A stretch of 37,391 nt of DNA from Gemmataceae bacterium (lineage in GTDB: Bacteria; Planctomycetota; Planctomycetia; Gemmatales; Gemmataceae), in assembly GCA_025055795.1 (NCBI GenBank), contig JANWVV010000045.1:1-37391 (forward strand), written 5' to 3'. A program made the translations under genes and the position numbers. This document shows positions 26,347 through 35,132 of this stretch, piece by piece. The notes beneath the pieces are model-generated. The model saw only the letters and a program-made list of their open reading frames with translations. It did no database searches and was not told the origin of the DNA. Every line of letters starts with the position of its first letter. The stretch's first letter is position 1.

Positions 26347-28257
26347 ATGCGAAAAGTTATCATTGTGGGTACAGATACGGACGCAGGGAAAACTACTTTC
26401 TCTATTATCTTTCTCAATTTGTTTTCCGCTAAATACTCTTATTGGAAGCCGTTGGAAACGGGGCCTTCCGATACGGCGAAGGTACGACAATATGTGCCTC
26501 AGGCTGGGGTTTTCGATCCACTCCGGCATTATGAAGAAGCCGTAGCCCCGCTCTTAGCATCCCGTCGAAGTGGTAGACCATTGCCTAACTTGGTCGATAT
26601 CCATCAGGCCGCACCTGTGTGTGAAAATACTCTGTTGATAGAAACCTTTGGTGGTCCCCTTTCGCCGTTAACGGATTCTGTCCTGCAAATCGAACTAATT
26701 CGTGCCTGGAGGAGTCCGGTCATTCTGGTAGGTTCCTCAGCAATAGGTGCTGTGGGTCGCGCCTTGGCTGTGCTTGAGGCCCTTCACGGTGTACCCGTAG
26801 TGGCCTGCGTGCTACTAGGCCGTGAAGACCCCTTTGCGGTAAAGCAAATTCAACAACATGCTCAAGTGCCTGTTTTTTCCCTCGAGCTTCCGCAGGTTCC
26901 TTTCTGGGACAGACAAACTCTTCAAGAGTTTAGTCGCATTCATAAGAATGTACTACGTGCCATTGATCAGCATATCGATGATTTTTATAAAAATTTAGAC
27001 ATTGGTGGAAAATCGATTCGGGAAATTGACAGCAAGTACGTGTGGCATCCTTACACGCCCTTAATGGAACCCTTGGAGCAACTGCCCGTGGTTTCGGCCC
27101 AAGGGGAATTTTTGAATTTGGTGGATGGTCAGCGTGTCATTGATGCCATCGCCTCGTGGTGGACAATCCTGCATGGGCATTGTCATCCGCCGTTAGTGCA
27201 GGCATTACGGCGAGCGGCTGCAACCCTGGATCACACCGTATTTGCAGGGACGACACATCCTTGGGCTGTCGAACTGGCAGAGCGACTGGTCCGCTCAGCA
27301 CCTTGGGGTGGTGTTGGCCGCGTGTTTTTCTCCGACAACGGAAGCACAGCGGTCGAAGTCGCCTTAAAAATGGCGGTGCAATTCTGGCACATGCAAGGAC
27401 AAAAAAGACATAAGTTTATCTGTTTTGATAATTCATATCATGGCGATACGTTTGGAGCAATGTCCGTAGGGAGAGACCCGGTTTATTTCGGCATGTATGA
27501 ACCGTTACTTTTCGATGTAATACAGGCACCATTGCAAGTAGAGGCATTAACGAGGGCAGTAGAGCGTTGGCACAAGGATGTCGCTGCGGTGATAGTAGAA
27601 CCGTTGGTGCAGGGTGCTGGGGGGATGCGTATGCATCCGCCCGAGGTACTACGCAGCTTATGGCAGGTTTGTAAGCAGGAGGGGTTACTTTTCATCGTCG
27701 ATGAGGTAATGACGGCGTGCCGAACCGGTCGGATCTGGGCCTTTGAACATGCAGGAATCATCCCTGACATAGTCTGCACAGCAAAAACATTAACAGGGGG
27801 GATGCTCCCATTGGCAGCTACTTTAGTAAGCCCCACCATTGTGGAACCATTTTGTCATATGGACCGTTCACGGATGTTTTTTCATGGCCATTCATATACG
27901 GCCAATCCATTGGCTTGTGCTGTAGCTGTGGCGAATTGGCGTCTGCTTGAGCAGGGGCATTGGCGGCAGGAAGCCAATCGGATCGAGGCGTTCTGGGCAA
28001 CGCACCTTCCTCGTTGGCAAGGGCACCCGCGAGTCAAGGAAGTCCGATGGTGTGGCACCATCGGAGTAATGGAACTGAACGTAACGGGGGGATATTTGTG
28101 TGACAAAGTTCCCCTGTGGCGACAGCGTGCCCTCCAAATGGGCGTGTTGCTTCGCCCGCTCGGACCGGTGTTGTACTGTCTACCGCCATTGTGCATCAGC
28201 GAAGACTCATTACACCGGGTGATCGAAGCTTTCCAGGCATGCATTGATATGATCTGA
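26347..28257 (+). CDS. bioDA: BioD-BioA fusion: desthiobiotin synthetase and DAPA aminotransferase
   Basis: The 636-residue protein carries the two middle steps of biotin synthesis. Residues 1 to about 205 are BioD, with P-loop GTDTDAGKTT (8-17), Lys34 in YWKPLETG and the ETFGGPLSPL loop. Residues about 228-636 are BioA, with VWHPYTPLM, WWTILHGHCHPPL, SDNGSTAVEVALKMAVQFW, NSYHGDTFGAMSVG, Asp452 in VDEVMTACRTG, and PLP Lys480 in CTAKTLTGG. The BioD-then-BioA order is that of the plant BIO3-BIO1 fusion. BioA's product is BioD's substrate, so fusion allows channelling. With bioB and bioF this completes the late pathway in three genes. The binding site is weak. Confidence 0.96.
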   Translation: MRKVIIVGTDTDAGKTTFSIIFLNLFSAKYSYWKPLETGPSDTAKVRQYVPQAGVFDPLRHYEEAVAPLLASRRSGRPLPNLVDIHQAAPVCENTLLIETFGGPLSPLTDSVLQIELIRAWRSPVILVGSSAIGAVGRALAVLEALHGVPVVACVLLGREDPFAVKQIQQHAQVPVFSLELPQVPFWDRQTLQEFSRIHKNVLRAIDQHIDDFYKNLDIGGKSIREIDSKYVWHPYTPLMEPLEQLPVVSAQGEFLNLVDGQRVIDAIASWWTILHGHCHPPLVQALRRAAATLDHTVFAGTTHPWAVELAERLVRSAPWGGVGRVFFSDNGSTAVEVALKMAVQFWHMQGQKRHKFICFDNSYHGDTFGAMSVGRDPVYFGMYEPLLFDVIQAPLQVEALTRAVERWHKDVAAVIVEPLVQGAGGMRMHPPEVLRSLWQVCKQEGLLFIVDEVMTACRTGRIWAFEHAGIIPDIVCTAKTLTGGMLPLAATLVSPTIVEPFCHMDRSRMFFHGHSYTANPLACAVAVANWRLLEQGHWRQEANRIEAFWATHLPRWQGHPRVKEVRWCGTIGVMELNVTGGYLCDKVPLWRQRALQMGVLLRPLGPVLYCLPPLCISEDSLHRVIEAFQACIDMI

Positions 28258-28387
28258 GGTCACCATAGGTATATCCCTCACACGTATTGAAGAAATTGTT
28301 TCAATCCTTGACGCATTTGCTGGGCGATCTCTGCATGGTTCCGGGGGTTATAGATTTTTCACAAAGTAAGTTAGAGTGTCGAGTGGA

Positions 28388-29155
28388 CTAGTAGTTCAAG
28401 GAGAGGGTAGGGGATAGCGGCTGGGGGAAGGCCAGGTGGTAGCGGGCCTGTTCCACAAACCCTGCGGCGTCGTCATGACCACTGAGTTGGTGTAGCTTCA
28501 GCTGCAAAGGGATTAGGGCCGGATGACTGGGACGGCTCGCTTGTGCCTGGGCAAGGGCCTGCCGGGCCTGACCGAGTAGCTCATCAGCTAGAACGGGCTG
28601 AATCGCTTGAGCTGATTGTGCTAGCAAGAGCAGGCCCGCGGCCCGGTGATAGGCTTCAGCAAAGGTGTCTCCCCGGCTCTGGGCATATTCCCGCAGGCGT
28701 GTATGGGCAACTAGGGCTGCCTGTCGCAGCGTCTCGCCACAGTTAGGTGGCAAGTACTTGACAAAGAGTTCGAAATGGAGTTGCGCCGGGCCGAAGCGTT
28801 GGCAGCTGTGATAAATCTCCGCTAATTGGAAGCGGAACAGATGGGCCTGCGGTTGTTGCTTCAAGTAGCGTTCCAGGTGTCCGGCGGCTTGCAGTTTTTC
28901 TCCACGGGCCAAACATCGGGCCGCTGAAGACAAGGGATCGTAAACGTCGGTGACTGATTCGTCCTTATCGAAAGGCGAATCTGCGGCAGCGGTTGTTGGA
29001 CTGGAGGACGAAGGGATTGCTGGAATTGGCTGCTGAGTAGTAGCGGTAGCAGCAGGAAGTGGCGGAGCCAGTATTTGGGCAGAACCACCAAGCGGCAAGC
29101 TAGTACAACTGACACACATCAAGAAAAATAACCCCAACCACGTCTGGCAACGCAT
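28388..29155 (-). CDS. Putative secreted or lipid-anchored TPR-like protein
   Basis: This 255-residue protein begins MRCQTWLGLFFLMCVSCTSL, a hydrophobic signal segment with a possible lipobox ending at Cys17 (the -3 position is not the usual Leu). A long Pro/Ala/Ser/Thr linker follows to residue about 75. The rest is helical with tetratricopeptide-like pairs: AARCLARGEKLQAAGHLERY, LFRFQLAEIYHSCQRFGPAQ, and AGLLLLAQSAQAIQPVLADE. Such proteins scaffold envelope complexes. The gene converges with bioDA and diverges from pyrC, so it stands alone. I do not recognise a named family. Confidence 0.75.
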   Translation of the reverse strand: MRCQTWLGLFFLMCVSCTSLPLGGSAQILAPPLPAATATTQQPIPAIPSSSSPTTAAADSPFDKDESVTDVYDPLSSAARCLARGEKLQAAGHLERYLKQQPQAHLFRFQLAEIYHSCQRFGPAQLHFELFVKYLPPNCGETLRQAALVAHTRLREYAQSRGDTFAEAYHRAAGLLLLAQSAQAIQPVLADELLGQARQALAQAQASRPSHPALIPLQLKLHQLSGHDDAAGFVEQARYHLAFPQPLSPTLSLNY

Positions 29156-29500
29156 GACCTTTGGCCCATTGGGTATGACACCTGTTGGCTTCGACTAGCG
29201 GGGAAGTTGGGGTGCAATAAACGGGCAAAAAGGGCACGAGAGATAAACCAGAACATACCGATAATAGGGGATGTGCCGGTTGTCCGGGCTATTTGTTTGG
29301 AGTGTAGAAACAAAGCAGGACCGGTACGTAACTTGTGGAGGATAAACCGCGAGTATGACAAAGTGGACAATTCGGATAAGGGAGCGGTAAGGTAAGGGTT
29401 GATTCAGGACGGATAAGTGTAACGAACGTTAATGGGTGTACTAAAATTGCACATCGGCTTAAGATGATGGTGGTCTACAGTTGAGTATGAAGAAGTGTCT
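29156..29500. other. Divergent promoter region of the lipoprotein and pyrC
   Basis: This 345-base gap holds both start regions. I could not assign a promoter pair with confidence and saw no repeat or RNA gene. Confidence 0.45.
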
Positions 29501-30781
29501 ATGAAGACAATTGTTCTACGTCAGGGGCGGGTGATCGATCCGGTCCAAGGGATGGACACAGTGACAGATTTATGGTTGGCCGAGGGGAAGATTCTGGGGG
29601 TGGGGGCCCAGGGCCGTTCGGCCGATATTGTGTTGGATTGCCGAGGCTTGATTGTGTGTCCCGGCTTGATTGACATGCACGTACATTTGCGGGAACCAGG
29701 CCGGGAGGAGGACGAGACAATAGCGACTGGCACGGCCGCGGCCATCGCCGGCGGTATCACCAGCGTGGCCTGCATGCCCAACACCGAGCCGGCTTTGGAT
29801 AGTCGCTCCGCGGCAGAGTTTGTCGTTCTGCAAGCGCGTCGGGCCGGCAATTGCAACGTTTTTCCCGTCGGGGCGGTCACCAAAAACCGCGAAGGCAAGG
29901 AATTGGCCGAGTTGGGGGGACTGGTCGAAGGGGGAGCAGTGGCCTTCAGCGATGATGGAGCACCGGTTAGTTCCGCTGAAATCATGCGACGGGCGCTGGA
30001 ATATTGCCGCATGCTTGACAAAGCGGTGCTGGTGCATGCTGAAGTGCTGGAGTTGACCCAGGGCGGAGTGATGAACGAGGGGGCCGTCAGCGTCCAGCTT
30101 GGTTTGCGCGGCATGCCCGCGGTGGCCGAAGAAATCATGATTTTCCGCGACATTTTGCTAGCGGAACTGACAGGGGGCCGGATCCACATCCTGCATGTGT
30201 CAACGGCCGGGGGGGTAGAACTGATCCGGTATGGGCAACGCCGCGGAGTACAGGTAACCGGGGAAGCCTGTCCTCATCATTTTCTGCTCACGGACGAAGC
30301 GATGCGTTCATTTGATGGCAATTACAAGATGTCGCCCCCCCTCCGGACAGCCCGCGATGTTGCCGCCATCATCGAAGGTCTGAAAGATGGTACGTTGTCT
30401 GTTCTAGCCACGGATCATGCCCCCCACGCTCCGGAAAAGAAGGAACGGGAGATCGACCAAGCACCCAATGGAATAATTGGCCTGGAGACGTTTCTGCCTT
30501 TGTGCATCACTTATTTGATCGAGCCTGGCCATTTGAGCTGGCCCCAGATGCTGGCCAAAATGACGTTGAATCCGGCCCGAGTGCTGGGCATCGACCGAGG
30601 CACCCTGCTGCCCGGACGACCCGCCGACGTCACAGTCATCGACCCCCAACTCCGCTGGACGATCGATAAACGAGAATTCAAATCGAAAAGTCGTAATACC
30701 CCATTTGATGGCTGGCCCGTGGTGGGTCGGGCTGTGGCCACAATAGTGGGAGGCGACATCAAAATGTGCCACCTGGCATGA
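29501..30781 (+). CDS. pyrC: Dihydroorotase (class I)
   Basis: The 426-residue zinc amidohydrolase closes carbamoyl aspartate to dihydroorotate in pyrimidine synthesis. It has the metal motif DMHVHLREPG (His60, His62), GGITSVACMPNTEP, VFPVGAVTKNREGKELAELG, VHAEVLEL, HILHVSTAGGVELIR and ATDHAPH. The class I (long, about 425-residue) form matches the length. I prefer ATG 29501 over GTG 29495 because the family opening is M-x-x-x-L-R-x-G-R-V-I-D. No pyrB is adjacent, though the two are often neighbours. A terminator follows 45 bases after the stop. Confidence 0.96.
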   Translation: MKTIVLRQGRVIDPVQGMDTVTDLWLAEGKILGVGAQGRSADIVLDCRGLIVCPGLIDMHVHLREPGREEDETIATGTAAAIAGGITSVACMPNTEPALDSRSAAEFVVLQARRAGNCNVFPVGAVTKNREGKELAELGGLVEGGAVAFSDDGAPVSSAEIMRRALEYCRMLDKAVLVHAEVLELTQGGVMNEGAVSVQLGLRGMPAVAEEIMIFRDILLAELTGGRIHILHVSTAGGVELIRYGQRRGVQVTGEACPHHFLLTDEAMRSFDGNYKMSPPLRTARDVAAIIEGLKDGTLSVLATDHAPHAPEKKEREIDQAPNGIIGLETFLPLCITYLIEPGHLSWPQMLAKMTLNPARVLGIDRGTLLPGRPADVTVIDPQLRWTIDKREFKSKSRNTPFDGWPVVGRAVATIVGGDIKMCHLA

Positions 30782-30825
30782 CCGTGGTACCAAAACAGGC
30801 AAGGTTGAGCCAAGCCGGATCCAAG

Positions 30826-30849
30826 GGGTTTAGGGTAAATCCATTTTTT
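30826..30849 (+). terminator. Rho-independent terminator of pyrC
   Basis: GGGTTTA (30826-30832) pairs with TAAATCC (30836-30842) including one G-T pair around the loop GGG. A and six Ts follow. The stem is short but the position 45 bases past the pyrC stop fits. Confidence 0.55.
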
Positions 30850-31005
30850 GGTTGCCCTCGGGATGGTGGAAGTTTACATTCATGAAAGGAAGCCTGCCTA
30901 AGCGTTTGATCGGCTTTCCGTGACCATCGGGGTCATCGGAGCTGACGTTCATCCACTAGCAGTTGCGGTCAAACTTTCGTTCCAAAAGAAAAAGGGGGAC
31001 GATCC

Positions 31006-32403
31006 ATGGTCCGTCGCTTCTCACGTCGTGAGGTGCTAGCGGTTTCGGCGGCCGGGTTAGGGTATCTGTATACGGCACCCGCTTTCTCGGCGGAGCGAAT
31101 CCAGGGGGCCAACGAACGACTCCGTGTCGCCGGGATTGGTGTGGGGGGCAAAGGCTCCAGTGACATTGACCAGGCGGCTCGGTACATGGAAGTAGTGGCC
31201 CTGTGCGACATTGACGAGCGACCTCTGGGCGAGAAGGCCAAAAAGTGGCCCCAGGCCAAGACCTTCCATGATTACCGCAAGCTATTCGATGATAGTGCGT
31301 TGCTGCGCGTTATCGACGCGGTGGTGGTGTCGACGCCAGACCACACGCATGCGTTACCCAGCATTTTGGCCATGCGTGCCGGTAAGCATGTTTATTGCCA
31401 GAAGCCGCTGACCCACGACGTATACGAAGCCCATCTGATGCGTGAGGAAGCCCGTAAGAACAAGGTTTGCACGCAGATGGGTAACCAAGGAACAGCGGCC
31501 AATGGGCTGCGACGGGCCGTGGAACTGATTCGTGCTGGAGAGCTCGGAGACGTCACTGAGGTACACGTTTGGACCAATCGTCCCATCTGGCCCCAGGCTC
31601 CGAAAATTACAGACAAAAACCCGCCCAAACCGGCGCCCGTTCCGGCCGGCGTCCATTGGGACGAATTCCTCGGTCCAGCCCCCGAACGTCCGTATGCCCA
31701 GGGGATTCATCCCTTCGGCTGGCGTGGCTTCTGGGATTTCGGCACAGGTGCCATTGGCGATATGGCTTGTCACACCGCTAACATGGCCTTCATGGCCCTG
31801 GAGCTCGAGCATCCTATCCATGTTTCCGCAGAGGCCGGCGATGTCAATCCCTTGACCTGTCCCAGCTATGCCCACGTCGTGCTCAAGTTCCCGGCACGAG
31901 GCAATCGCCCGCCTGTCACCGTACACTGGTACGAGGGACAGAAAAACGGCGTCAAACTGTTGCCGCCGGAGGAACTGGTCAAAAAAGCAGTGGAATTGGC
32001 GGGTAAAAGCCGACTAGTCGACAGTGGATCAATCTTGGTGGGTACGAAAGGGCTGGCCTACTCCCCCAATGATTACGGTGCCGAAGTGTACTTCAGTACT
32101 GGCAAAAAGACCAATGGCATGACTCCACCGGAAAAACTGCCAGTCAACAACGAAAACGACGTTGGTCAGAAACGGGAATGGGTCGAGGCCATTAAAGCGG
32201 GTAAGCCGGAACTGGCCCTGGCCAACTTCGATTATGCCGCCTTGCTGACGGCCGCATTCCTGTTAGGTAACGTGGCCATTCGGGTGGGCAAAGGCTTCAC
32301 ATGGGATGGGGTCAAGTGCCAGGCAGTAGATTGCCCTGAAGCTGCCCAGTACGTCCGGCGTACATACCGCAAAGGGTGGGACCTGATTGGCTATAACGCC
32401 TGA
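31006..32403 (+). CDS. Tat-exported Gfo/Idh/MocA-family dehydrogenase
   Basis: The 465-residue protein opens MVRRFSRREVLAVSAAGLGY with the twin-arginine motif and a hydrophobic stretch ending in PAFSAERIQ, so it is probably exported folded with its NAD(P) bound. The Rossmann motif is VAGIGVGGKGSSDIDQA, and the family signature is HVYCQKPLTHDVYEAHLM. The planctomycete subgroup is recognised by QMGNQGTAANGLRRAVELIR and VHVWTNRPIWPQ, then GFWDFGTGAIGDMACHTANM. Planctomycetes carry many such enzymes, thought to act on sugars from polysaccharide breakdown in the periplasm. GGGGGA lies seven bases upstream. The gene has its own terminator and is not obviously in an operon. Confidence 0.93.
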   Translation: MVRRFSRREVLAVSAAGLGYLYTAPAFSAERIQGANERLRVAGIGVGGKGSSDIDQAARYMEVVALCDIDERPLGEKAKKWPQAKTFHDYRKLFDDSALLRVIDAVVVSTPDHTHALPSILAMRAGKHVYCQKPLTHDVYEAHLMREEARKNKVCTQMGNQGTAANGLRRAVELIRAGELGDVTEVHVWTNRPIWPQAPKITDKNPPKPAPVPAGVHWDEFLGPAPERPYAQGIHPFGWRGFWDFGTGAIGDMACHTANMAFMALELEHPIHVSAEAGDVNPLTCPSYAHVVLKFPARGNRPPVTVHWYEGQKNGVKLLPPEELVKKAVELAGKSRLVDSGSILVGTKGLAYSPNDYGAEVYFSTGKKTNGMTPPEKLPVNNENDVGQKREWVEAIKAGKPELALANFDYAALLTAAFLLGNVAIRVGKGFTWDGVKCQAVDCPEAAQYVRRTYRKGWDLIGYNA

Positions 32404-32519
32404 AACCGTGTAGCTGATGCTGCCTGCTCTTCGCCCAAAGGAAAAGCCTCCTTTCTGTTGAGGCATCCCACACCATTGCGAATCGACTCGTCACGATCAC
32501 AAGCAATAGCACACGTGTG

Positions 32520-32551
32520 GGGCGGTCATACTGACCGCCCTGACGCTTTTT
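32520..32551 (+). terminator. Rho-independent terminator of the Tat dehydrogenase gene
   Basis: GGGCGGTCA (32520-32528) pairs perfectly with TGACCGCCC (32532-32540) around the loop TAC, followed by TGACGC and five Ts. It lies 117 bases after the stop. The perfect nine-pair GC-rich stem makes this the clearest terminator in the window. Confidence 0.85.
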
Positions 32552-32746
32552 ACGAGGTAACGCCTGAAGAACGATGCTTGCAGCATGTTTTTCCACCGTT
32601 TTTGCTATCGTCATCACTTGAGTTACTAAAGCAGATACGCGTTTAGGGCTACTGATTGCAATAGCGATGGGGCGAAAAATAGCTGACGAAAGCGGGGGTG
32701 GGGGACCTTTGGATTAGTCAAGAAGACAACTGCAGGTGTAATAGAG

Positions 32747-34270
32747 ATGACGGCACGGCAATTTGCTCTGAAGGTGGTCCGGCGATTGCAAGAGGCAGGT
32801 TTCACGGCTTATTGGGCTGGGGGCTGTGTGCGTGATCAACTGTTGGGATTAGAGCCAAAAGACTACGACGTAGCCACCGACGCCCGCCCGGATCAGATCA
32901 AAGCTCTGTTCCCCCGTCGCAATGAAATCGGTGCAGCGTTTGGCGTAATCCAAGTCATTGGCCCCCGTGGTCCGGATGGCCAATCGCTGACGGTCGAAGT
33001 GGCCACCTTTCGGAGCGATCTGAGCTATAGTGATGGGCGGCGACCGGATGCGGTGGCCTTTTCCACGCCGCAGGAAGACGCTTTACGCCGTGACTTTACC
33101 ATCAACGGCATGTTTTATGACCCTATCAAAGGGGAATTGATCGACTTTGTAGGGGGTCAGGCGGATTTGCAGGCCCGGATCTTGCGGGCGATTGGCAATC
33201 CGCAGGAACGGTTTGCCGAGGACAAACTACGGTTGCTGCGTGCGGCCCGTCTAGCAGCACGCTATGCGCTGACGATCGAGAGCCAGACCGCTGCGGCTAT
33301 CCGGGCCCAGGCCGATCAGATCACGGTGGTCGCTCCCGAAAGAATTGCTGATGAGTTACGCAAGATGTTGAGCCATGCGACACGAGGTCGGGGGGCCCGG
33401 TTGTTGTACGATCTGAACTTGATACCTCCTCTGTTTCCGGAACTTGTGGCCGTGGCCACGCAGCCCTACAGCGGACCGTTGTCGTGCCTGGGCTTAGTAT
33501 CTGTTAGTGGCATCGCGGAGCACGAAACTTCGAGGTGCGATCCGTCGACGCTGTGGGGCCATACGGTTCGAGTGATCGATGAGTTGCCCACCGACGCGGG
33601 CTTCCCCTTGGCCTTGGCGGCACTGCTCCATCCCATCGGCCTGCCTATTGACCGTAGGGAGCTGATCTGTGGATCTGCCCAGGGGGAAGGGGTAGAGGGT
33701 AAAGCTTTTCCATGGCCCATGAATGCCGTGGCCGTAAGGGCCTCTCAGCGGGCAGAGGGGATCGCCCAGCGGCTCCGACTTTCCAATGCGGAGAAAGAGC
33801 GACTGGTCTGGTTACTGCGTTATCAAGGGGCCTTGTTTGAGGCACCTAAGCAGAAGCCCCACCGGTGGCGACCTTTATTGGCAGAGGTAGGGGCTAGCGA
33901 CCTGGTCGCCTTGCATCGTGCAGAGGCCTTGGCTAATGGGGGGGTACATCAGGAAGCAGTAGACTATTGTGCCCAGCTTCTGCAGCACTGGCCGCGGGAA
34001 CACCTGGATCCACCGCCATTATTACGGGGCAGCGACCTGATGGCCTTGGGCATTCCGCCGGGGCCGGAATTCAAACGGCTTTTGGACGCCGTCCGGCGGG
34101 CCCAATGGGATGAAGAGGTGCAGACGAAGGAGCAAGCTTTGGCTCTGGTTCAGCAGCTGCGAGCCACTGCGGCACATGCAAACGTCCCGACCAAACCCGG
34201 GTCTGCGGCCGACGCCGACCTGTCCTCCGCTTCCACCACCAGTGCTGCCAGTAAAAACGCAACAGAGTGA
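32747..34270 (+). CDS. cca: CCA-adding tRNA nucleotidyltransferase / poly(A) polymerase family
   Basis: The 507-residue class II nucleotidyltransferase adds or repairs the tRNA 3' CCA end. It has the active site AYWAGGCVRDQLLG with metal pair in KDYDVATDARPDQI, then TFRSDLSYSDGRRPDAVAFS, the ribose motif DALRRDFTINGMFYD and the base-selection motif ERFAEDKLRLLRAARLAARY. A long C-terminal helical region follows. The tRNA-Lys in this window does not encode CCA, which fits a need for this enzyme. The last 200 bases (34071-34270) overlap the oppositely directed glycosyltransferase; that tail is Ala/Ser/Thr-rich and probably not essential. The binding site is weak. Confidence 0.95.
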   Translation: MTARQFALKVVRRLQEAGFTAYWAGGCVRDQLLGLEPKDYDVATDARPDQIKALFPRRNEIGAAFGVIQVIGPRGPDGQSLTVEVATFRSDLSYSDGRRPDAVAFSTPQEDALRRDFTINGMFYDPIKGELIDFVGGQADLQARILRAIGNPQERFAEDKLRLLRAARLAARYALTIESQTAAAIRAQADQITVVAPERIADELRKMLSHATRGRGARLLYDLNLIPPLFPELVAVATQPYSGPLSCLGLVSVSGIAEHETSRCDPSTLWGHTVRVIDELPTDAGFPLALAALLHPIGLPIDRRELICGSAQGEGVEGKAFPWPMNAVAVRASQRAEGIAQRLRLSNAEKERLVWLLRYQGALFEAPKQKPHRWRPLLAEVGASDLVALHRAEALANGGVHQEAVDYCAQLLQHWPREHLDPPPLLRGSDLMALGIPPGPEFKRLLDAVRRAQWDEEVQTKEQALALVQQLRATAAHANVPTKPGSAADADLSSASTTSAASKNATE

Positions 34271-34940
34271 TCGCGGTACGGGGAACTTCGCCCAAGCCGA
34301 CCTTGCTGCGTCCCGCTGCTCGCGGCCGATGCGTCACGGCTACCTCACGAATGATCCAACCGCGACGCACAGCACGAGCCAGCATTTCCGTGTTCACAAA
34401 GTAGCCGCGTGTGCGTGGTAATAAGTGGCGTAGCAACGAGCGGGGATACACTTTCAAAGCACAATCAACATCGTGAACCGGTAGCTTCAGCAGCCAGCGG
34501 ACCAGACGGTTGTAACCCCAGGACAGGAAACGCCTTAGCCAAGGATCTTGCCGGTGGACCCGCCACCCGACCACGATGACTCCGGTGTCGGCCAGTGATA
34601 GCAAACGGCTCAGTTCGCGCAGATCAAATTGGCAATCGGCGTCGGTAAAGGCAACCCAGGCATACCGAGCAACGCGGAAGCCAGTTGCCAACGCGGCTCC
34701 GTACCCCCGGTTCTGACGATGCTGTAAAAGTCGCACACAGGGATGGCGACGCTGCAAACTTTGCACAATGGCCCCTGTGCCATCCGTGCTGCCATCGTCG
34801 ACCACAATCAGTTCATACCTTCGCCCCAAACTAGTCAATGCTTCAAGAGCCTCCGTGACGGCTTGCTCGATAACCGCTGCCTCGTTGTAGGCCGGTATGA
34901 CCAGACTGATCCCATCGTGCTCGTCGCTGTGGCGGACCAT
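34071..34940 (-). CDS. Family 2 glycosyltransferase (dolichol/polyprenyl-phosphate mannosyltransferase type)
   Basis: This protein of about 289 residues has the GT-A core: ISLVIPAYNEAAVIEQAVTE, YELIVVDDGSTDGTGAIVQS, NRGYGAALATGFRVARYAWV with the metal-binding DADCQFD, and CALKVYPRSLLRHLLPRTRG. Such enzymes load a sugar on a lipid phosphate. The C-terminal part has no multi-span membrane domain; a basic, Trp-rich helix (ITLLRFYWQHWWWKRRTG) may attach it to the membrane. AAGGAGG lies next to two successive ATGs; the second (34940) has four-base spacing and is preferred. The last 60 residues are encoded opposite the cca tail and look low-complexity. Confidence 0.9.
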   Translation of the reverse strand: MVRHSDEHDGISLVIPAYNEAAVIEQAVTEALEALTSLGRRYELIVVDDGSTDGTGAIVQSLQRRHPCVRLLQHRQNRGYGAALATGFRVARYAWVAFTDADCQFDLRELSRLLSLADTGVIVVGWRVHRQDPWLRRFLSWGYNRLVRWLLKLPVHDVDCALKVYPRSLLRHLLPRTRGYFVNTEMLARAVRRGWIIREVAVTHRPRAAGRSKVGLGEVPRTAITLLRFYWQHWWWKRRTGRRRPQTRVWSGRLHVPQWLAAAEPEPKLAPSSAPLHPIGPAGRRPKAV

Positions 34941-35132
34941 CATGCCTCCTTGCCGGCCTGCGAGCGGATAAACACACCGCCCCAACGGGACTAACCCTCA
35001 TCCAGTGCAAACACGTGGAAACCCAAGATCGGACTATTGTCAGGTGTGTCCGTCATCAGAGGTCCCTTTCCTGGGGTACCGACCATACACCTTCCTGCTG
35101 GCCCTGTAAATCCCACTTCGAAACTAAGCTGT

